Shown: positions 14,438 through 35,019, numbered from the stretch's first letter. The stretch is 62,000 nucleotides of DNA from Glandiceps talaboti (GCF_964340395.1 NC_135555.1:13983746-14045745); one strand, 5' to 3'. Made by a program: numbers and translations. Notes: generated by a model from the sequence alone, not told the origin.

Positions 14438-14506
14438 GTAATTGTTGAAGTTGAATTGTGCTGTGCAAGGAGAAATACAATGTGCATTATATATTCGTTC
14501 ACCGCA

Positions 14507-14732
<226 letters not shown>

Positions 14733-17700
14733 TATACCCAAAGTTAACATTCAAGGTTTCAAAAAAATATGTACGACTTTATATACTGAATGGTCGTATC
14801 GACGAAATGTATGTTTACAAGTACTCTGCTAATTATCCTCATTGGTGTGTTCTGGTATTTCGTAAAATGTTGAAACTTTTAATCGATCTGTCTCTGTCGA
14901 ACTCACGAACTCTACATTATCATGCGAAAGATTACACATAAAAGTAAATAACTTTAGTGTACGATAATACACATGGTACCATCGACATTTCTAAAAGTCA
15001 ATAATGATGTCTCACGGGCAAAAATGCAACTGTTTAGACATCATAGCGGTAGCGCCAGTAGTATTTATTTTATTGATATTTTCTGTATAGTATCGACGTA
15101 TAAGACTATGCTATCATACTGCAGATGAAGACCTGTTTATTGTTATAAACTTTGCGCAAACATTTCCCCAGGCTTGTGATAGAGTTATGAATCAAGGATA
15201 CGTGTGTTTGGATTGAAATTACAAAGTACAACAAAGATATTCAAAGAATTGTAAGTTTTAGTTGTTTATCAAGTTAAGTATCTAATTCTATACATATATA
15301 TATATCCAATGCAGACAGATATATGGTATGTTAATAGGGTGGGTTCTTAACAAAAATGTGACCAGGAATTACATAATGTCGTATGCGGCTCCAATCATAA
15401 TACTTGGAGTACTCACGTGACAAATACTATCCAATCAACGGTATGGCATTTAGTTAGGGAGGCGTTATAGATTCCCACCAGACTTAGTGTTTTCAATTGA
15501 AAGTGTCAGAATTTGATTCAAACTCGTTAGGCTGTTGCTGTCCTTAGTAATAAAGAATCGGGGCGCCTTCTCAGAATCGAAGATGGTTGTTGGCATGTTT
15601 CTCTGTCGTGTGCTGTGAAAAGTTACGTACTACCTTTATACTGACTTATCTGTGACGTTTGGTAGTTAAGATCCAAAGTAGCAGTACATACACTCCACTC
15701 TACTCTAGTACAACGAAACAATTCTACTCCAATGCCCATTACTCAAAACCAGATCCTAAAATTTGCTGTTTAACCTTTAAAACTGATTCTATTCATCCAT
15801 AATTTGCTGCTTTTACTATTCTTACCAAAGTTTGCCCGAAGGGGCTACTAGAATGAATAAAAGTCAGTCGTCTGCGAGTGCGTTCATCCTAGTACAATCG
15901 TTTGTCCTGTCATGCGCAGACAATTACTTGGAAAGTATGTCTAAAGGGTTGGAAAGTCACAATGTGCTCATCGTTTGATGCCGACCGAGTAAACATTTAC
16001 AGGGATAAATATAGCAGTGCCATATGAGCACAGTATTGTACATTTTACAAGTAGACAAAGACACTAGCACTAAAAGAAAAACTAGTCTGTATTCCACTAA
16101 ATTCTTGATGTTAATCTATGAGGTGTCGTTATACACAACAATAACTTTAAAATGTGGTTCAAGTGTCAAGCACCATGTTTCCAAGATGGCGAGGGTGTTT
16201 AAACTCTACTTATGTTGCTGTATTCATGGTGAAACGCCAAAGTTGAACAAAACGGTATACAAGGAGCAATATAATGACCATTATATCGTCTTTGACCTTT
16301 CCTTCATAACAACATTTTTAAATTTGAAGAATATTACACAACGGAAACCAAAATCAACGATAGTAAAGAACAACGTTACCAGCTGAGGCAACTGCCCGGT
16401 CATTCATTTTTCTCTCTGTTTTAAACCCCAATGTTTGAATCCCACGGTTTTTGGATTAGAGTTATCTGATCTGCGGAGACATAGTACCATTCCCATGTTC
16501 AGGATAAACGTAATCCTAATTTGACATTGGCCTTTAACAATTTTGTGTACAGTGAAGCACTGGTACATTTTGTATTTTACCTAAAATAAGAGTTAAAATG
16601 TGTGCTGAATGACACCTTCATTCTAGTTTTGTCATGATACCTAGTTATTTGGGGAGTTGAAATACCAAGTTATGTATTGAGTAGCTAGCATAGGCATGGG
16701 AATGTTACACATTATAGGAAATGCTTACTGGGATACCATTGCCCAATATTTTTCTCAATTCAGCCAAGGGGAAAATGCGAGTGGCCTTGTCACCGCACTA
16801 CGAGTCGTAATGACAAAACCCTTAGGTCATGAGTATTTTCCGGGTGGATGAAGAAAAATACAGGGAAAAGAAATAATATTGTTACACCTCCTCACGCAAA
16901 ATTTACGAAAAGATTGGGTAAAATGATATGATGGCGATTTAGAATGTTCTGACTCGTATTTCATGTACCGCAGAACCGGTGACGTAGACACGGTTTGTCG
17001 TGACGTTGAACGACCAGGGTATGTAATCCATAGTTTATGCTCAGAGACGATAACTCGACTTGTGGCTGGTATAATGTAGAATATGAAATAGCGTAGAAAA
17101 TGATAAATTGACTTGTTTGGATGGTAATTGTTTGTGGAGTATTTTACTCAATCTTGAACAGTATTACGTAAGAGAGAAGACACGATCAATTTGAGATTTG
17201 CTAATTGCATTATACGTCTGTGCAAATATTGAATTAACAGACCGGGTCACAACCACTGAGCATTTTCATGAGTAAATCAATATTCAATTTGGTTTGCTTA
17301 TCAGGTGAATGCAAAATAATGTTATTACACATGGAATAACAGCATTTAGAAACGACATCGTGAAATTATGAAATACTGTATTAATTTTAGACTTGTCATC
17401 TGAGGAAACTCATAAACCACGCTGAACAAAAACCGTTACTTTCGAGTACTTGGTTGATTGTGCTCTCATATTTGATGAAAATCCTAATAACTGTTGACTT
17501 GTCAGTTTACTGCCTCTGTATTGTTATGTATGTTCCTGTATGCTCAGTTCATTTTGGCCATATAATTCAAAAGTCGATTATTAATTTGTAATGTGTAATC
17601 ATGGAGCCAAACTCGACTAGCAAAAAGTTATTTTTGGACTCCAAAATTGCCAATACCGTTTTTGTTTACATTTATACTACAATTTTGCTACCACTGATAT

Positions 17701-18192
17701 GTAAATTTTACTTTTGAAACTGGCAATAAATGAACGAAAGAATGAATGGTTACTTTACAATGTTTAGACAACGATGTATCAATATAGTGTCGATCGCTTG
17801 AAATCGTAGACAAATTCCAAATACTAAATATACGTGATGAAAAACTCTAAACGAGTATGACTGACAAGAGGGAAGTAATGCACAAGTATTCTGTTAAAAA
17901 AAGATAACTTTACATGGAATCTTCAAATACAAATTAAATCCATGCACTTTTATTGTGTCCTTGAGCACAGTCAGAACACTCTGAAAAGATCAATACGTGT
18001 AGCCTAACCAGTTCGCACTATCTCAAAGTATAGCTTCAACAATCAATATCTTAGATAATTTCATACCCAGCATGTGCTGCCTGTAACATCTAATACACAC
18101 GCTCTGAAGGGTGAAGTAAATTCTTAAGTCGGTATTTTAATCGCGTGACTCAGTTTATTTTAATCCACTTAATCTGTTATATCCGGATACAG
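14733..18192. other. Nothing recognised
   Basis: Ordinary AT-rich sequence. A 120-codon plus frame (16024-16386) lacks splice context and family motifs. Confidence 0.5.
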
Positions 18193-18286
18193 ACTGACAG
18201 AGAAAGTGATTCAACACTGCTGGATAAACGGAAACGTCAAACGGAAACCAACACGTTTTACGACCTGTGTGAATTTCACTTTACCG
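18193..18286 (+). CDS. Candidate internal exon, unknown polar protein
   Basis: A long pyrimidine-rich lead-in ending GGATACAG precedes 31 codons of strongly polar sequence (TDRESDSTLLDKRKRQTE ... FYDLCEFHF). The donor ACCG|GTATTA is weak. Phase 0 in, 1 out. The KRKR cluster could be a basic nuclear or processing motif, which is speculation. It may belong with candidates at 19476 and 20320 but the phase does not join directly. Confidence 0.25.
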
Positions 18287-19029
18287 GTATTAAATCTGTA
18301 TGCTACTGTGTATATTTCAGTAACTGCTAATTTAACGGGCAATAAACCATACAAACACACACAATTTACAGAAAACCACTATGCACTTTTAGCTTTAGTA
18401 TAACAGGTAATATACAGTTTCATCAAGGAAGTTAAAATGTAATCCATTTCTAATTAAAGGAAAAAATATTTACCTGATACGAAGTCTCCCTCATGCGGAC
18501 GACGATGCACATATGTATACGTTAAATATCCAGAGTTTAACACATTTGTTCCTCAAAAAAGGCATGTCAATCAATATCGAATTACACACATAAATATGAC
18601 TGTCTGATTAAGTTCAAATCTGGTAAATTGACGCACAGATGTTATCCACATTTATTCGACCTCATTATCATAAAGATCACTGTCTAGAAAATAAAGTACT
18701 TTTTGCACATCCCGAGGCAAATTAAGAGCAACCATTTCGTTGTGAGTGTTCTCAAAATCACAGTATATGAAGTGGGATACCTCATTGAAATTCATTGAAT
18801 TAAAATGTATTTTAAAAAAAAGTAATATACCACTACATACTCGCCTGAGTTTTAAAATGCTAACTGAGTTTATTATCCTAGATTAAAAAAAAATCTAAAT
18901 CTCAAAATACTTAATACTTTAATATAATTGTGAACTTGTCATGTCAAGTTAGGTCATTCTAACCACTTAGTGTTCAGGAGACGTATCTCAGTGAATAGGC
19001 TTTACTTCCACTTGAATCTGTGGTTGTGT

Positions 19030-19295
19030 TGTGTTTGTGTTTGTGTTTGTGTTTGTGTTTGTGTTTGTGTTTGTGTTTGTGTTTGTGTTTGTTTGTGTGT
19101 ATGTGTGTTTGTCTGTCTGTCTGTCTGTTTGTTTGTTTGTTTGTTTGTTTTTGTGTGTGTGTGTTTGTGTTTGTGTTTGTCTTAGCCATTTAATAAGTTT
19201 TTGTATTTGCGTCACGGTTGTGTTTGCTTGTTTGTTTGTTTGTTTGTTTGTTTGTTTGTTGGTGTGTGTTTGGTTGGTTGTTTGGTTGTTCGTAT

Positions 19296-19326
<31 letters not shown>

Positions 19327-19357
19327 TTCATACATTTATTCATTCATTCATTATTTT

Positions 19358-19435
<78 letters not shown>

Positions 19436-19450
19436 TATTTATTTATTTGT
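19030..19450. repeat. Compound array TGTGTT / TTTG / TTTA / ATTG
   Basis: (TGTGTT)n, then TGTC and TTTG units, TTGG, (ATTT)n at 19290-19330 and (ATTG)n at 19360-19432. It ends 25 bases before a candidate splice acceptor. Confidence 0.96.
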
Positions 19451-19475
19451 AGTTGTTTCATCTTCTAAGTTTCAG

Positions 19476-19571
19476 TCACTTCTTGCAAGATTTGTATTCA
19501 ATGGAGCAATGGATATTCCAGATAAGAAAAGTATTCCTACAGATTGTCATTATACAACTGCAAAAGAAAAC
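19476..19571 (+). CDS. Candidate internal exon next to microsatellites
   Basis: Good splice sites on both sides: acceptor TTTCATCTTCTAAGTTTCAG and donor AAC|GTAAGT, enclosing 32 open codons, phase 0-0 (FVFNGAMDIPDKKSIPTD, then CHYTTAKEN). The acceptor is only about 25 bases downstream of the (ATTG)n/(TTTA)n array. The next strong acceptor, at 20320, continues in phase 0. Unrecognised protein. Confidence 0.35.
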
Positions 19572-20319
19572 GTAAGTTTTCCGAGTGTGTTGTTTAACAG
19601 TACAATGGCTGCAATTCTAAAGATCACAAGGAACTCTGCGAACCGTCGTAATATCGATGAAAAGTGACAATAGCGTATTAAAGCCAACGAAAAACATGTT
19701 TGTTTTTTTCGACTTGACGAATTCACTTGGCTGAGAAAATGTCAGATGAGACCAGCTGTCATCGCTAATCAGTCTTTCCCTGTACATCCGAGCACTATTC
19801 TTATCACTTACATTACCAATACCATCCATAAAGTTCCAAATTGTCTAATCCAGTTTGACACCTTTTCACCTATGGTCAAATGATCTAGTCTACAATCTTT
19901 ACCATATAGCATTCTGTCAGTTCTTACCATGCACGTCACAGATTAAATTCACATCACGTGCATGCATCATCACGTTCTATATAGCAGAACAGATGGTGTA
20001 TACTCCATCAGTTTGATCCATTTGTCCTGTGGTCAATATTCATTAGTCATTTGCTTTCTCCGCCGATCTGTTATTTGATTCATGTTTCCAGACAGTTTGA
20101 TGACCCATGTCACGTTCGAACACCTTTCTCTCTCATCGATTTGTGTCGCTCAAATGATTTCATTAGCAATGCATAGTTAGACGATATGTTTGCAATGATC
20201 ATTGTCGTTTTAGCACCCTTTTGATGTCTGAAATTATATTTCAATTTGTTATACACGTCATTGTTTTAACCTGCACCAAATACATCCGTGTATTATCCGG
20301 TGACTGAGCTTTTTTGCAG

Positions 20320-20382
20320 TTCTTTCACCACATCGAAACTGGCGTCAGGAGAGATATGGCCGTGTGGCATAGCTTCTTGTGA
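20320..20382 (+). CDS. Candidate terminal exon
   Basis: Acceptor GAGCTTTTTTGCAG, then 20 codons in phase 0 (FFHHIETGVRRDMAVWHSFL) and TGA. It is phase-compatible with the exon ending at 19571. A (TATG)n repeat starts 14 bases after the stop and would lie in the 3' UTR. ATTAAA at about 21317 is the first plausible poly(A) hexamer. Other frames remain open here, so the call is weak. Confidence 0.22.
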   Translation, partial: FFHHIETGVRRDMAVWHSFL

Positions 20383-20395
20383 TGCCGCAAACATC

Positions 20396-20577
20396 ATGTA
20401 TGTATGTATGTATGTATGTATGTATGTATGTATGTATGTATGTATGTATGTATGTATGTATGTGTGTGTGTATGTGTGTATGTGTGTACGTACGTACGTA
20501 TGTACGTACGTACGTATGTATGTATGTATGTATGTATGTATGTATGTATGTATGTATGTATGTATGTATGTATGTTC
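20396..20577. repeat. (TATG)n with TACG and TGTG variants
   Basis: About 180 bases; the centre carries TGTG then TACG units. Confidence 0.97.
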
Positions 20578-26499
<5,922 letters not shown>

Positions 26500-27240
26500 C
26501 ATTTCAACACTATTTATGTCATTCATTTCAACACTTCAACACTTGTCATATCTTGCTGTTCAAAAATTTAACACTTCATCATAGATACCTTGCATATCAA
26601 AACTTCAAAACTGAAATTATCATTCATTTCAACACTTTTCATACTTTGCATTTTAATAATTTAACACTCCTAATATATACCTTACATATCAAAACTGCAA
26701 CACTTCAAATATTCTTCATTTCAACACTTCAATACTTACTTTTCAATGTGCAATTCAACACTTCTAAAACTCACCCTTCAACATTTCCTATACCTTGCAT
26801 TTCAACACTTCAACAATTTCCATACCTTGCATTTCAACACTTTGACATCCTATACTCTATATTGCAACACACTAACACACCTTATACCTTGTATTTCAAC
26901 ACATCAACACTTCCTTACTTGGCATTTCAACAGTTCAACACTTTCTATACCTTGCATTTCAACACTTTGACATCCTATACTCTGTATTGCAACACTTCAA
27001 CACATCCCATACTCTGCATTTCAACACTTCAACACTTTCCTATACCTTGCATTTCAACACTTCAACACTTTCCTATACCTTGCATTTCAACACTTCAACA
27101 CTTCCTATACCTTGCATTTCAACACTTTGACATCCTATACTCTGCATTGCAACACTTCAACACATCCCATACCCTGCATTTCAACACACCAAAACTTCCT
27201 TTATGTTGTATTTCAACACTTCACCATTATGATCAACCGT
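26500..27240. repeat. Degenerate minisatellite, ~32 bp unit (CATTTCAACACTT...CTATACCTTG)
   Basis: About 740 bases built from a ~32 bp unit with core TTGCATTTCAACACTTCAACAC. A subtype containing CTTTGACATCCTATACTCT recurs at 26822, 26947 and 27107, spacing 125 and 160 bases (four and five units), so there is weak higher-order structure. It explains the 272-codon open frame there. Confidence 0.93.
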
Positions 27241-28511
27241 TCTCATCTATATCTACGTTCAATATCACAATACCAAGGCATTTAATGATGCAAGTATAGC
27301 TTCATCTAACAACGAGATTTTTAAAAACAACCTCAAACATGAGTCGCGATATCATATGATAATTACTATTTTGTTTCGAATAGACAACCATAGCCAAGCC
27401 TACTCATAGAGATAATGATATAGATTTGTCATTCGCTTCACTGTACTCATTACAAAACCTCCTTGTTATTTCTCCTTTATTATTTTCTAACTCATTAAAA
27501 GGAAAGAAAACCACAATTATCATCCTTTTGATTGGAGTTTTACAAGCTTAGTATAAAGTAATTTAATCATTACTGATCACTGGGCATCGAAATATCGAAC
27601 TTATCTGTTGTGACTTGAAAAGGCAACCTTCGATCCCTTTATTTCAATTTGCGTATTATTCAATAGCTGACGTTTAGTCATGCAGACAAATCATTTCGAC
27701 ACAGAGTAGCTTTTGGTTACTCATCGTAGATAAAATTCCACTCATGATAATTCAATGAAGATAAAACTTATTGTGATGTTTAGTTTTCGCTTTGTATTAA
27801 TGCGAAAGTTACTTTTAATGTTAATCTTAATTTAGAATAAACGAATATTTACTTATGTCTCAGTTTTGAAAGCTAAGGGATGAGATTTCATACAAGGCAC
27901 TGGGTAGAGAGCATATTTCAGCTATCGGTCAGCAGTACTCCTGGCAGCTAAGGTCACATTCAATGATTGGAGCTCGATGGCCGATGCTTGTAATACCAAA
28001 CACAATTCCATGTTAGTCTTTATTAAGTGTATTTGGTATCTCCAGCCATATTTTGTTCTTATCAATTAAAATCGCCCATTTAATTAAAAATGCAATGTAA
28101 TTAAATCAACGCATTATCCACAAATACGTTTAGAATCAAAAAGCGTAAATTTATTTAATCATGTAACTTTAAGTTAATTAACTACTCTGTCAATCAGCAT
28201 TAGTTCATGTGAATTAAGGAGCGTCGATTTAATTGGAAATGCCATTTAATTATCTTTTGGTTGTTTCATCTATATTTGTTCTTATGTATCAAAATGCGAC
28301 GATATAATTGAAAATGTAAACCACTCATGACCATAGCAATGAGTGTTAACATACAATAATTCAACTTTTCAGTTCACCATTATTTCACTAAATTCGAGCT
28401 CCACTAAAATCCAATCAACTGGTCCTTGCCTAATTGGCAATCTTTCCAAAGCGTTGCATCCAAAACCATCCATGATTCTTTTTACTAATAAATGAACAAA
28501 CAAACTGATAA

Positions 28512-28556
<45 letters not shown>

Positions 28557-29366
28557 ACAAAGGAACGAGGGAACGAACAAACAAACAAACAAACAAACAA
28601 ACAAACAAACAAACAAAAAGTCAAACAGGGGTAGAACTATAACCTTCGCCCAACTTTTCCTTTGACGGAGTTAATAAGCCCTTCTCGCTGTGAAAGGGAA
28701 CTGTCAACATAAGTTTAACAAATATAACGAGAAAGTGTATGATTTCTGCCTGCCTACACAAATATACAAATACGTGATTTTACTTCGAACGGTATTGAAT
28801 GTTTCGTTGATCTCTCGTGTGTCATTGACAAAAAAAATCACTCACATTCCACGAGGCATCATCATTATACATAACACGTATTTGAGATACCGGTATTGAA
28901 TGAGACGTGCTATCATTTAGATTGTTATGACGATGTACTGACAGGGGTCTCCTTAAAATGTATCTCTGTATTCCAATCTCTGTGTTATTTTTATATTTGA
29001 ACCTATGTAATTAACGTTTTATTGACTTACAACAATTTGCTGTAGACTAGAACACAAGGAATAGTTAATTGTGGCTCGAGGAGTGGGTGATAGGCTTGCT
29101 TCAATGCCTCCACACCAACATTGCATGTTATAAAATACGGTTTGGTTCTTTACGAAGCAAAATGTGTATTCAAATGCCTTGAGAGGAAACACTTGAGGAA
29201 GTAGATCGAGAATAACCTTTTGCTATAATGATCTCTCCTGTGTTTGGATAGCCGAGTGCGTGATGGGTCCTGTTGAGACGCAATTCACTTACCAGCACAG
29301 GCCACTTGTGTTAATGATGTCAAAAATCTGAAGCTCAAAAATAGGCTTGAAGATTTAGAAGATGCA
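27241..29366. other. No gene; weak AT-rich duplications
   Basis: Between 28000 and 28320 the pattern TTTGTTCTTAT...AAAATCGC/GCGAC...TAATT(A/G)AAAATG occurs in two or three diverged copies. Otherwise featureless apart from the microsatellite at 28.5 kb. Confidence 0.4.
28511..28617. repeat. (GACA)n and (AAAC)n pair
   Basis: GACA 28511-28556 and AAAC 28574-28617, separated by GGAACGAGGGAACG. Confidence 0.96.
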
Positions 29367-29659
29367 GACGAAACGAAACGAAACGAAACGAAACGAAACG
29401 AGACGAAACGAAACGGAACGGAACGGAACAGAACAGCACAGAACAGAATACAATACAATACGAAGCCTTGGCAAAGAAGAAGAAGAAGAAGAAGAAGAAG
29501 AAGAAGAAGAAGAAGAAGAAGAAGAAGAAGAAGAAGAAGAAGAAGAAGAAGGAGAAGGAGAAGAAGAAGAAGAAGAAGAAGAAGAAGAAGAAGAAGAAGA
29601 AGAAGAAGAAGAAGAAGAAGAAGAAGAAGAAGAAGAAGAAGAAGAAGAAGAAGAAGAAG

Positions 29660-29702
<43 letters not shown>
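29367..29702. repeat. (AACGA)n - (GAA)n - (CAA)n compound array
   Basis: (AACGA)/(GAACA) pentamers to 29460, then about 185 bases of nearly pure GAA (29475-29660) with two GGAGAA interruptions, then (CAA)n to 29702. The purine-only strand can form intramolecular triplex DNA. Confidence 0.97.
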
Positions 29703-30925
29703 GATATACAATTTTGGACAAAGAGGACAGAATCGATGACATCCCAAAGTCAAGTCACATTTGGACGTTTTCGATAGGTTTATTTCTATGTTTCTGGAGA
29801 CGGAATGTCTGAAGATTGTAGTTGTTGCACTGCAGTCAACAGTCTCTTGTGGATTTGACAGCTACTAGTACGTATTGGTCAAGACAACTGTGAAGTTACA
29901 TCTTTCAATCAACCGCATCTCATGTAATTATAGCCGACATGTGTGGGTTGTCTGAGACCACATGTAGGATTTATCGTAGCACAAGCTATCACAAATTTAT
30001 CATTCAACAATCGCCTTATCGGAAATACTCAGCAGAAACCACACTCAGCAGAAACCATACACTTGTCTCTTGTGAGTTGCACACACATAAATACCCTTGG
30101 GTTCTGCAACATAACGCATCCTAAGGTTTGATTTCTGTACTAACGAGGCAAGATCATGTCATAGTGCAGATCACTGTCGTTTTGTAACCGGATTGGCAAG
30201 ACTATAATGGGAATCTTTGCACCCTATCAGCACATAGCTCAGTACACATGTTTTTGCACCGTTTGTATTAGAAAATGACCAGAGACATGGCTTGCTAAGC
30301 TGTAATGATGTTGTACATATATAAAGATAACCCTGCTTCTATGTAATTTATACTTTCACAACATATCCTTTACTGCAGATAGTTCTACCTTACTTTAACT
30401 AGTACTGCTACTGTCGCCTGTATTTTGCCAAACGACAATATGTAGAAAAACCTTTACATTTAGACATGGAAGTGTGACTCGTCTATCTCCAGAAAAATCC
30501 ACACCACTCTGTATAACAGCTGCTATGTAAACTAAGAACCACAATGTGTCCCAATAGAATATATGTAATGGCTATAATGCCTAGATTTTAAATGGAGCTA
30601 CACTATCAATATACTCATGGTCTAATTCATGAATAAGTTTCACACTGGTTGCTAAACTATGCATAATATTGACAAATGAGTTCCCTGTATATCATTTTTT
30701 TCTCTCTCTCAAGGAGCCATTGATTGTTTTTTATGGTAACTGACATGATGTTTTTATCAAAATTATCATTATATTGATATGTATCGTGTGTACTCTATTG
30801 GATTCTCATATGTAATGGATTCACATGTATTGCCTGGAAAACAAAGAAATGCTTGAAATCACCTAATAAATTGGATTGTCCCTTCTTGCCAAACTATGTC
30901 TCCCATTAGCAAGGCATTTACATAT

Positions 30926-30942
30926 AGATATACATATAGATG

Positions 30943-30978
<36 letters not shown>

Positions 30979-31026
30979 ACATAACATAACATACACATAT
31001 GCATACACATACATTCATACATACAT
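30926..31026. repeat. ACATAT / ACATA mixed short repeats
   Basis: Six-base ACATAT units, then ACATA and CATACA units, about 55 bases before the palindrome. Confidence 0.85.
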
Positions 31027-31080
31027 AAGGTAAGATTTGTCCGTAGTACAGTGCTCGATACGTCTGCACGCAGAGCGGAG

Positions 31081-31296
<216 letters not shown>

Positions 31297-34200
31297 GTAT
31301 CCATATACATAATTATATAAAATCTTATACATATATGAACACATAGGGAATTTCCTAAATCGCATATCAATGCAAACGTCTGCAATTTTCTCTTTTGATG
31401 TAGTAACCCAAGACCATCAATGATGATAACAACGTAGATATTATTGTTAGTTACAATAAAAATGACGAAAATATGAAAAGTTACTAAGATATAGGGCTTA
31501 TATTATTGTCGTAACACTTGAGATTATATTATACTTAATATGTAGGATTGGGGTCGAATTTCACTCAAATGGCCGATAACTATTCAAGATATACTTAGTA
31601 AGAAAGAGAAGAAACAGTTTTAATGAGGACTCGCGAAACCGAGTGTACAATGAAGCGCACAACAATTGAAATCATTATCTTATCGTTGAATATACCTTAA
31701 ACATTTTTACAAATCATGAACATACTTATCTCAAATACTAAATACACCATCTTGAATCCAGGAGTTAAATTTATACCACCATGACAATTATCAATTTCGT
31801 GTCACGGCATTGATTTTATTGTAATGTTGTAAAAATGGTGAATTGATATCGACTTGTTTAGTTGAGATATCACCATGGTAATGAAAGAAAGGAGTAACAA
31901 TTGAATTATCTGAGAAACACATATGGACAGAGTTGTTATTGTTGGTGTCTAAGATGCATTGCCACCTGAATAATGCAAGGGATAACTTAATCATGACTGA
32001 GATAACGTATTGCCATAACGCTATACAAAGATGTGGCAATGCTATTCAACTTATATCAGTACCAGAATAGCACTGATGATGCATTTATTTGGTGTCAAAG
32101 ATGTAGAAATAGATTTGTACATGTATGACGATCAATGCATGGATGGCTGGCTGAATAAATTATAGATGGTTAAGTAGTGAAATAGGCTGTGTGAATGAGA
32201 AGATTGCTTGGTTGCTTGGATGTTTGCTTGCTTGGTTGCTTTGCTTTTTGGTTGGTTGGTTGGTTGGTTGGTTCTTTGGTTGACGCGTGGCTTGCTGGAT
32301 GGGTAGGCAGGTTGTATGGTTGGTTGGGTGATGCACAGACAAGGAGGTTTCTTCTTTGTCTGCGGTTGATGGACGGACTCGGATTAATGGAACGGGTGGG
32401 CGAATGATTTGACTGAGTAAAAGATTGATAAACTCAGAACTAAGTGATTCAGAACAGTTACTTATCTACTTACATAGTTACACTTTTGTCACAACAATGT
32501 ATGTTCTTTTAAAAATATAACTAGAGTCTCACTAGCGGGCCTTCCTTGTCTAATTTGCACACACATACATACATTGTCATTGGTCTAAAGAAAATCAGTG
32601 GTTACAATGTTCGTACCATGTAATACATACTTTCATAACCATAGACCCTATACTAAACCAACGAATTGGTTACTATATGAAATCATACGCTACTTGCAAG
32701 GGGATGTACGTCCAAACAGTCGAACACACCGCAATGTATTTTTTAGTTACGGTGAGTGAGTGTTCAACTATTTCTCTAAGCCAACAGGAAACGTTGAACT
32801 TGTATTCAAGAAGCCGTGGATCTATAAAATGACGTTTCCGGAAAACCTTGGATTCACTTACCTTAGATGATTTTGCAAGTGGATGTCAAGTAGATATATC
32901 AACTTGTCATTAAAGATTTCGTGCACAAAGCTTGGCGGCTCTAATTCTTGCTTTCCCTTGGAGTTTGTTCGTTGAAAGTGCGATACTGCTATCGCGGTTT
33001 AAGTAGATGTCTATATCGTATAAAGCGATCATGAGTTTATGAATATACTATTATAGGTTCGGGTGATAGGGTTTTGTGTTAGATATTATAATATTAATTT
33101 CTCATTCTATATGCATATGAAAAATTTAAAAAAAATTCTCTAATATATATTTTTAAAATGACATCTTAGATATTTTAAGGGACTGACTACTCACCGTTTC
33201 CAAGCCAACCGACGAGGTGATGAAACTGTGTGTGACTATCCAGTAACTGTGGAAAAGAGATTGATGTTGAGTGCCCGATGGTTCGTTAGTGAAGTAAGAT
33301 CTGTCACAGAAAAGAAAACCAACTGCGATGCAATGTTGTCACGTGACAGCCAGTGAAATTTAGAATTTCACACAATTCTACTCAAGGATTTGACTTGTCT
33401 TCACAAATTTTCACTGCGAGCGTAAAAGATGGACGACAGTGTCGCTTGCAAAATTAAAACTGGGTGTTTACATCTTATAAGTACAAAATCAATTATTAAG
33501 TACACTATAAGATATATATAGCATGCCAGAGAGAGGCTGGTGTAATATTCAGCTCGTTTACAGAATACAGCATGTGGTTGCACATCGCATGCGCAGTTGA
33601 TACTATTCCATGATGCGAGATGTCATTAAGCGTTAAAGACACGATAAGACACGGTTCATTAAAGCTGACAACCGTGTCGGCATTATGAGACCAATGTTAT
33701 TTTAAGGATTAAGTCGATTTAATTCGAGTCTCTAAACTTCCTCTTACACATCACTGGGCGGTAAATTCGTTGAGGAATAGATTCGTTGAGAGGAATCTGT
33801 ATGGATATAAAGTGAAAACTTAGACGTCGTACAACTAGACATCTGCCAGCAATACACAGTTCCATTTATGATGCGAAGCCCTATAAACACAGTCATAAAA
33901 CGGGCAAATTAAACATTATAGGGAACCAGTTGCTGAAATCAAAAAGTGATCATGACTATTCGAAGGTGAACGAGGCTGGAGAATTATATTTAAGCGCATT
34001 TAACATCAAAGGACGATGACACTAATTCCAGTTTTCGCTTGCCAATTGCGAAGTTTGACTGGGCAGGGTTATATTAGCTAGCATTGTGTTTTACAATGGT
34101 AAATATTGTTTCTCATGTCCTACTTTTACGAGAAATACCCACAAATCTGGGTCCAGATTACATTTTGTAACTTCCTTTTCAATACCAAAGCGAATTTTTA

Positions 34201-34629
34201 AACACATCACTAAAATATACGCTGTTGGCAATGTTGCAATTCAACTGAGCATTATTTATGCTCTTTCACTGCAGGTGGAATCAAGTGATATTTTTAGATG
34301 CATAATTTAACTTTGTTCATTGATTGCTTGTCATGGACACTCACTGACACTTCTTGTTCTCTGGTATCGTAGAAGGAAAACGATGTTTTGAATGCTGTAC
34401 GATTTTCAGAAATTGTAATCTACAACAAGTGTGAAATAGATTTTAAAAATACAATGATAATGTAGACCAAATAGACTTGTCTTTATGGCCAGCATAAAGG
34501 CAATTCGTTCCATTTTTATGTTCTGTATTATTGATGTGGAAGCTAACTAACATAGACATATTTCGTTGAAAAACTGTCTGTTCTGACCGTATTGACATAT
34601 AATTCCAGAAGCAAGTTTCTCATTCGAGC

Positions 34630-34719
34630 ATGCATACATACATACATACATACATACATACATACATACATACATACATACATACATACATACATACATA
34701 CACACACACAGACAGACAT

Positions 34720-34766
<47 letters not shown>

Positions 34767-35019
34767 AACAGACACACACACACATACATACATACATACA
34801 TACATACATACATACATACATACATACATACATACATGCATGCATGCATGCATGCATGCATGCATGCATACATACATACATACATACATACATACATACA
34901 TACATACATACATACATACATACATACATACATACATACAAACATACATGCAAAGACACATATCAGCAGACACATACACTTTCACACATCAATATCCACA
35001 GACATAGATATACACACGT

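Noticed and set aside
29335-29812. Long poly-Glu, poly-Lys, poly-Ser and poly-Phe open frames
   Set aside because: Pure translations of the GAA array in all frames on both strands.
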